From JBCCXL01 sp039191605 (GTDB lineage Bacteria; Acidobacteriota; Thermoanaerobaculia; Multivoradales; JAHZIX01), in NCBI GenBank assembly GCA_039191605.1, contig JBCCXL010000022.1:1-64000 (forward strand): a DNA stretch of 64,000 bases, given 5' to 3'. The translations under genes and the position numbers were made by a program. The notes beneath the pieces are model-generated. The model was not told where the DNA came from. It saw only the letters and a program-made list of their open reading frames with translations, and searched no databases. Positions 60,174 to 64,000 of the stretch are shown here, piece by piece (the stretch's first letter is position 1; each line of letters starts with the position of its first letter).

Positions 60174-62717
60174 GAACCAGAGCTTCACCGCGAGGCTGAT
60201 GTCGCGCCCCGGCAGCGGAACCTGATCCTTCACGAAGGAAGCGTGAACGCGAGCGTCCTCATCGCTGAGGTTGCGGCCCCGCACCATCACGTCCACCAGC
60301 TGGTTTCCGAGAGAGAAGCGGTAGCCCAGGCTGGCGTTGATCAAGGTGTAGGCCTCGGTGGGCAGCTCGTTCTCGCCGATGCGATCCTGCTCGTCTACCC
60401 GACGAGCCTCGGCGACGGCGGTCCAGCCACCTCCGTGGTAGTGCAGGCCAGCACCGAAGCGGAAGGGCGGAATCCGCGGCACGTCACCGCCGGAATCGAA
60501 TTCGGCGCGAACGAAGTCGCTGAACAGCTCGAGATCGAGATGACGATCGCCGCTCTCGAAGAGAGCCACTCGGGCCTCCAGCTCCGCGCCCCAGAAATCC
60601 GCGTCCTGCTGCCGGTAAATGGTCACCGGGGCATCCTCCTCCTCTTCCCCGGTGAACTGCAGGAAGATGAAGTCGGAGATCTGGTTGTAGAAGAAGCTGA
60701 TCTCGCCGGTCACCGGCCCGGTGTGCTTGCGCACGCCGAAGTCGAGACCGAGGGTGGTTTCTTCATCGAGATTGGGGTCGCCGATCTCGAAGGTGTTGGT
60801 GGCGACGTGGAAGCCGTTGGCGAAGAGCTCCTCGCCGTTGGGGAGCTTCACCGAACGCGCCAGGGAGGCGGCCACGGAATAAGCCTCCCTCGGCTGGTAG
60901 ACGATGCCGAAGGAACCCGAGAGGCCGTCGAAGTCGCGGCTGAGATTGCCGAACTCCGCATTGGCGTCACTGTCCTGGGTCTCGAAGCGGGCGCCGAATT
61001 GATAGCGCACGTCGCCACGCTTGACTTCCTGGAAGGTGAAGATACCGAGGTTCTCGGTCTCCACCGGCGGAATGAAGGCCTCTTCGCCCACCGCCTCGAG
61101 ATCACGGTTGCGCAGCTGCAGGCCGAAGGAGCCATTCCAGTCGCCGCGCTGCTTCTGCACCAGCTCCAGTCGACCCTCCCAGGAGTCGTTGGTGAAGACG
61201 GTTCCAACCTCTTCGCCCTCGAACTCGGTGTGCTCGTAATCCACGGCGCCGAAGCGGAAGTTCAGGCCCGCGAAGTTGCCGACGTCCTCGATGGTGCCGC
61301 GCAGGTCAACGCGACGGCTTTCCATGTCGATGGTGACGTCTTCTTCCTCTTCTTCCTCGTCGTGGCCCTCGTCCTCATCCTCGTCGTGGTGGTCGTCGTC
61401 ATCGTCGTCCTCGTCGTGACCCTCTTCTTCATGGTGACCATGGCCACCGGGAATGCCGTAGAGGGTGTCGAAGCCGGAAACCGAGATGCCCAGGGAGCCG
61501 CGATCGCCGAAGAAGCGGGTGAAGCCAGCGGTAAACTGCTCACTCTCGATGGCGCTGTTCTCCAGGATTCCGAAAGCCTCTTCTTCCTCCTCGTGGCCTT
61601 CGTCCTCGTCTTCGTCGTGCCCCTCTTCTTCCTCCTCCTGCTCGCGGAAGGCCTCGCTCTCGGCAAAGCCCGGGATCTCGACATCGTCGCTGTCGCGAAT
61701 CGCCACGCCGACGTTGTAGGCCCAGTCTCCGGAGCCACCATTGAGGTTGATCACGCCGGCACGCTCATCCGCCACCGACCCACCGCGAAGCTCGACGTAG
61801 CCCTCGACGGGCTTCGTCGCGCGGTACAGAGGAATGCGGTTGTCGATGACGTTGACCACACCACCAACGGCGGTCGTGCCATAGAGCAGGGCCGCGGGGC
61901 CGCGGAGAATCTCGATGCGCTCCGCCGCCAGGGGCTCTTCCGTCACCGCGTGATCGACGCTGGTGGTGGAAACGTCACCGGTCTCGATGCCGTTGGTCAG
62001 CACCGCAACACGGTCGCCGCCGAGGCCTCGAATCACCGGACGGCTGGCGCCGGGGGCGAAGTAGGAGGAGCTCACGCCAGCCTCGCCGTTGAGGGTCTCG
62101 CCGAGGGTCGCGTCCAGACGGAAGGAGAGCTCGTCACCGGAGAGCACGTTGGTCGGCGAAGCGAGCTCGAGGCTGGACCTGGCGAAGGGGCTGCCGGTCA
62201 CTACCAGCTCGTCGCGAATATGAGAGAGCTCGAGAGTGGCTTCGACCTCTGCCGTCTTGCCGGCGGGGGCGTCCACTCGGAAGACCGCAGTCCCGCCGAA
62301 GGGACCGACGGCCTCCAAAAGATAGTCACCGGACTCGAGGCCTTCGATACGAAATTCGCCATCGTCACCGGTAATCAGCTGGATGTTGGTTCCCGCTAGG
62401 GAAATCACGGCGCCGGCGACGGGGTCGCCAGACTCGTCCCGCACCACGCCTTCGATGGTCGCGGCGGATCCAGAGTCACCGTCTCCGCCGTTGTCGGGGC
62501 TTACGACCAGAAGGGTCTCTGGCTCCGGGCTGGCTTCCGCCGGCGCGGCGGCACCCAGGAATGCTGCCAAGAGCAGCAGCCCGAGAGCGGCACAGGAGAT
62601 GAGGGAACGCCAAATCGGCGAAGAGTTGTGATTCGAACCATCGCTGAGGATCGGCTGGATCCTGCGGCGAACTGCAGAGTTGGAACGGTCGGTCGTAGAT
62701 ACAAGGGTGTGAGACAT
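60171..62717 (-). CDS. ZnuD-like TonB-dependent outer-membrane receptor
   Basis: The protein is 848 aa. A signal or anchor segment lies at ~36-62 (SLISCAALGLLLLAAFLGAAAPAEA). A carboxypeptidase-like regulatory domain is at ~85-140 (IEGVVRDESGDPVAGAVISLAG... GDYLLEAVG), a plug domain at ~165-290 (VIRGLGGDRVAVLTNGIETGDVSTTSVDHAV... ERIEILRGPAALLYGTTAVGGVVNVID), then the beta-barrel ending in aromatic Phe (VKLWF). Segments NTFEIGDPNLDEETTLGLDFGVRK, YNQISDFIFLQFTG and SFVKDQVPLPGRDISLAVKL resemble the zinc receptor ZnuD. Two loops (~356-382 and ~426-462) are almost pure Glu, Asp and His, suited to divalent metal capture. It probably imports zinc across the outer membrane. The ATG at 62717 has AGAGG upstream. 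Substrate is inferred. Confidence 0.9.
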   Translation of the reverse strand: MSHTLVSTTDRSNSAVRRRIQPILSDGSNHNSSPIWRSLISCAALGLLLLAAFLGAAAPAEASPEPETLLVVSPDNGGDGDSGSAATIEGVVRDESGDPVAGAVISLAGTNIQLITGDDGEFRIEGLESGDYLLEAVGPFGGTAVFRVDAPAGKTAEVEATLELSHIRDELVVTGSPFARSSLELASPTNVLSGDELSFRLDATLGETLNGEAGVSSSYFAPGASRPVIRGLGGDRVAVLTNGIETGDVSTTSVDHAVTEEPLAAERIEILRGPAALLYGTTAVGGVVNVIDNRIPLYRATKPVEGYVELRGGSVADERAGVINLNGGSGDWAYNVGVAIRDSDDVEIPGFAESEAFREQEEEEEGHDEDEDEGHEEEEEAFGILENSAIESEQFTAGFTRFFGDRGSLGISVSGFDTLYGIPGGHGHHEEEGHDEDDDDDDHHDEDEDEGHDEEEEEEDVTIDMESRRVDLRGTIEDVGNFAGLNFRFGAVDYEHTEFEGEEVGTVFTNDSWEGRLELVQKQRGDWNGSFGLQLRNRDLEAVGEEAFIPPVETENLGIFTFQEVKRGDVRYQFGARFETQDSDANAEFGNLSRDFDGLSGSFGIVYQPREAYSVAASLARSVKLPNGEELFANGFHVATNTFEIGDPNLDEETTLGLDFGVRKHTGPVTGEISFFYNQISDFIFLQFTGEEEEDAPVTIYRQQDADFWGAELEARVALFESGDRHLDLELFSDFVRAEFDSGGDVPRIPPFRFGAGLHYHGGGWTAVAEARRVDEQDRIGENELPTEAYTLINASLGYRFSLGNQLVDVMVRGRNLSDEDARVHASFVKDQVPLPGRDISLAVKLWF

Positions 62718-62945
62718 AGCGGCAATGACCTCTGATCGACGGATCCGTCGCCTTCCTAGAGGCTTCGAAGTATCGACCGGAAAACAGAATCCAGTGGCTG
62801 TGCGCGAACGACAACGCTTGCCGGAACGCGCCAGCAGTCCTAGCGATGAAGCGCGACCGGTTCTCTAGGGAATCCGATCCAGCATGATCTGCGACAGCGC
62901 TCAAAAGCGCACCGCGCGGGGTGTTAGGGCTAGGGCGAGTTGGGG

Positions 62946-63383
62946 TCAGCCAATCGGTGGCCCGCGGGGCGGCTGCCGAAACACCACTCTCAAATGTGGC
63001 GTCCAATCCGCAGCCCGAGACTGAACCGCAGCCTCGTAGAGCCCGTCTACCCTAGGGGGAGTCACCAGATCCGCGTGAGCGCTTTGCAGCTGATGGATCC
63101 AAAGTCCACAGATCTGGGTCTCGATCGGCCTCGCGGCCTCCATGTGGAGGCTTTTCGCCTCCTCGGTGCTGGGATCACAGGAATCGAAGCGATGTCGATT
63201 CGCCGCGTCGCCGAAGCCATCATGCCCAGACCCTTGGAAACTGACGGCCTGTTGGCAACACTCGTAGCGACCATGGTTGCCCATGGTTTCGTGCAGCACC
63301 ATATCGACCAGCATCACCGGTGCCGAAATCGGCACCAGCAGCAGGCCAATCAGTAGCGAGCGTAGGCGGCGTGATGAAGTCAT
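62946..63383 (-). CDS. Small secreted His/Cys-containing protein, unknown function
   Basis: The protein is 145 aa and I do not recognise the family. The N-terminus is signal-like or a membrane anchor (RRLRSLLIGLLLVPISAPVMLVDMVLHE). The rest holds about eight His and four Cys (HETMGNHGRYECCQQ, HRFDSCDP, ICGLWIHQL), which could bind metal. It lies 228 bp upstream of the ZnuD-like receptor on the same strand and has a candidate Fur-family site 30 bp before its start, so a shared transcript is plausible. The gap 62718-62945 shows no further gene. It could instead be a spurious frame in GC-rich DNA, but the signal sequence and position argue for a real gene. Confidence 0.5.
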   Translation of the reverse strand: MTSSRRLRSLLIGLLLVPISAPVMLVDMVLHETMGNHGRYECCQQAVSFQGSGHDGFGDAANRHRFDSCDPSTEEAKSLHMEAARPIETQICGLWIHQLQSAHADLVTPPRVDGLYEAAVQSRAADWTPHLRVVFRQPPRGPPIG

Positions 63384-63412
63384 CGTGCAGATTCTCTAAC
63401 CAGCCGCAGGAA

Positions 63413-63430
63413 GATAACACATTCTCATTA
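63413..63430 (-). promoter_or_regulatory. Candidate Fur-family (Zur) box upstream of the receptor unit
   Basis: On the minus strand the 18-mer reads TAATGAGAATGTGTTATC, close in form to Fur-family boxes built of NATWAT-like hexamers, in otherwise GC-rich DNA. It lies 30-47 bp upstream of the ATG at 63383. It shares ATGAGA followed by an A/T pair with the palindrome upstream of rpsN. Confidence 0.35.
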
Positions 63431-63464
63431 GGCTGATCCAGCATGCCCAACACGAGAGAGACCC

Positions 63465-63569
63465 ATGAGTCAAGCGGCCCTGCCCCCGGACCGAGGAAAT
63501 CTAGCCACCTCGAGACTCGCCAAAGGCTTGGAAGCGATACCCTTCGACAGCTGCCTCAGTTGCGGCTAA
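63465..63569 (+). CDS. Possible 34-aa peptide ending in a CxxCG motif
   Basis: An ATG preceded by GAGAGAG opens a 34-codon frame ending DSCLSCG-stop. It is divergent from the small secreted protein gene, with the candidate Fur-family box between them. No homology is recognised. It may be a chance frame. The sequence up to the maf start at 63636 contains nothing else that I recognise. Confidence 0.25.
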   Translation: MSQAALPPDRGNLATSRLAKGLEAIPFDSCLSCG

Positions 63570-63635
63570 TCTGCGCCGTCTTCCCCCGGCAACTCAACCG
63601 CGCAATCCTCTCCAAGAAGTCAATGGAAGCCCCCG

Positions 63636-64000
63636 ATGCCGCCACAGAAGCACACCATCGATTCATTCCCCGCCCTCGTCCTCGCTTCTGCCTCACCGAG
63701 GCGACGCGAGATCCTGCAGGGATTAGGGCTGCCCTTCACCGTCCGCCCGGCGGATATCGATGAGACCCCCCGAGAAGACGAGGCGCCGCTGGCCTACGTC
63801 GAGCGCCTGGCCCAGGCCAAGGCTCGATCCGTAGCGCGCCCGGGGGAGGTCGTGCTGGCGGCGGACACCACGGTGATCCTCGCCGGGGAGATCCTCGGCA
63901 AGCCCGCAGACGAAAGCGACGCTCGCTCCATGCTGCAGCGACTGTCCGGCCGCTCCCACCAGGTGGCCACCGGCATCGCTCTGCACCGCTCGCCCCCCGC
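63636..64000 (+). CDS. maf: Maf-family nucleoside triphosphate pyrophosphatase, 3'-truncated by window end
   Basis: 121 codons are visible before the window ends. The N-terminus LVLASASPRRREILQGLGLPFTVRPADIDET is the hallmark of Maf proteins (SxSPRRxELL). It continues with YVERLAQAKARSVA, VVLAADTTVILAGEILGKPADESDARSMLQRLSGRSHQVATGIAL, with the catalytic Asp in AADT and the GRSHxVxTG motif. The enzyme hydrolyses non-canonical or excess NTPs (dTTP/UTP-type in YhdE-like members). The ATG at 63636 has GGAAG six bases upstream. The gene continues beyond the window. Confidence 0.93.
   Translation, partial: MPPQKHTIDSFPALVLASASPRRREILQGLGLPFTVRPADIDETPREDEAPLAYVERLAQAKARSVARPGEVVLAADTTVILAGEILGKPADESDARSMLQRLSGRSHQVATGIALHRSPP

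Noticed and set aside
60150..62399. 749-aa plus-strand frame opposite the TonB receptor
   Set aside because: It reads as Val/Gly/Glu/Ala text with a run of Val/Phe/Leu that is simply the complement of the Glu/Asp/His codons. The minus-strand receptor is unmistakable.

Overview
The window is GC-rich bacterial chromosome. Several gene families point to Acidobacteriota: an 'acidobacterial duplicated orphan permease' (ADOP), a tandem pair of GWxTD/VWFA-related secreted proteins, and a CRTAC1-type FG-GAP protein. This assignment rests on families recognised by eye, not on a database search.

Positions 456-46176 (minus strand, read right to left) hold one very large hybrid NRPS-PKS locus. The order is NRPS-1 (1800 aa, A-T-C-A-T), NRPS-2 (3713 aa, three C-A-T modules plus thioesterase), an ADOP permease (813 aa), NRPS-3 (8405 aa, C-A-T, KS-AT-T, five more C-A-T modules, thioesterase) and an MFS exporter. 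NRPS-1/NRPS-2 and NRPS-3/MFS overlap by ATGA and NRPS-2/permease by 8 bp, so these are translationally coupled. Only NRPS-3 has its own 170-bp leader. Pocket residues read by eye suggest unknown-Ser (NRPS-1), Leu-X-Y-TE (NRPS-2) and Leu-malonate-X'-(Lys-like)-(Pro-like)-(Val/Ile-like)-Gly-TE (NRPS-3). NRPS-2 and NRPS-3 start with paralogous C-A(Leu)-T modules, have basic N-termini, and each has its own TE, while NRPS-1 ends in an acidic tail. My leading hypothesis is that one starter protein feeds two alternative assembly lines. No epimerase, methyltransferase, ketoreductase, MbtH or phosphopantetheinyl transferase is visible.

Divergent from NRPS-1, across about 700 bp, is a SpeD-family pyruvoyl decarboxylase with an altered residue next to the pyruvoyl serine. 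The midpoint of that gap carries two TGACTCA sites; a 12-bp sequence around one of them recurs exactly upstream of NRPS-3.

Positions 47597-58944 hold unrelated genes: a CRTAC1-family protein, a SurA-N-like secreted protein, rsmI, a cysteine desulfurase, and two paralogous GWxTD-VWFA proteins.

Positions 59443-63569 look like a zinc-limitation region: a zinc-free-type S14 (rpsN), a ZnuD-like TonB receptor with His/Asp/Glu-rich loops, a small secreted His/Cys-containing protein, and two AT-rich candidate Fur-family (Zur) sites. The window ends inside maf and begins inside an AIM24-family gene.

Short degenerate tandem repeats of 16-18 bp lie at the 3' ends of at least four genes, and 12- or 15-bp in-frame repeats occur in NRPS linkers.
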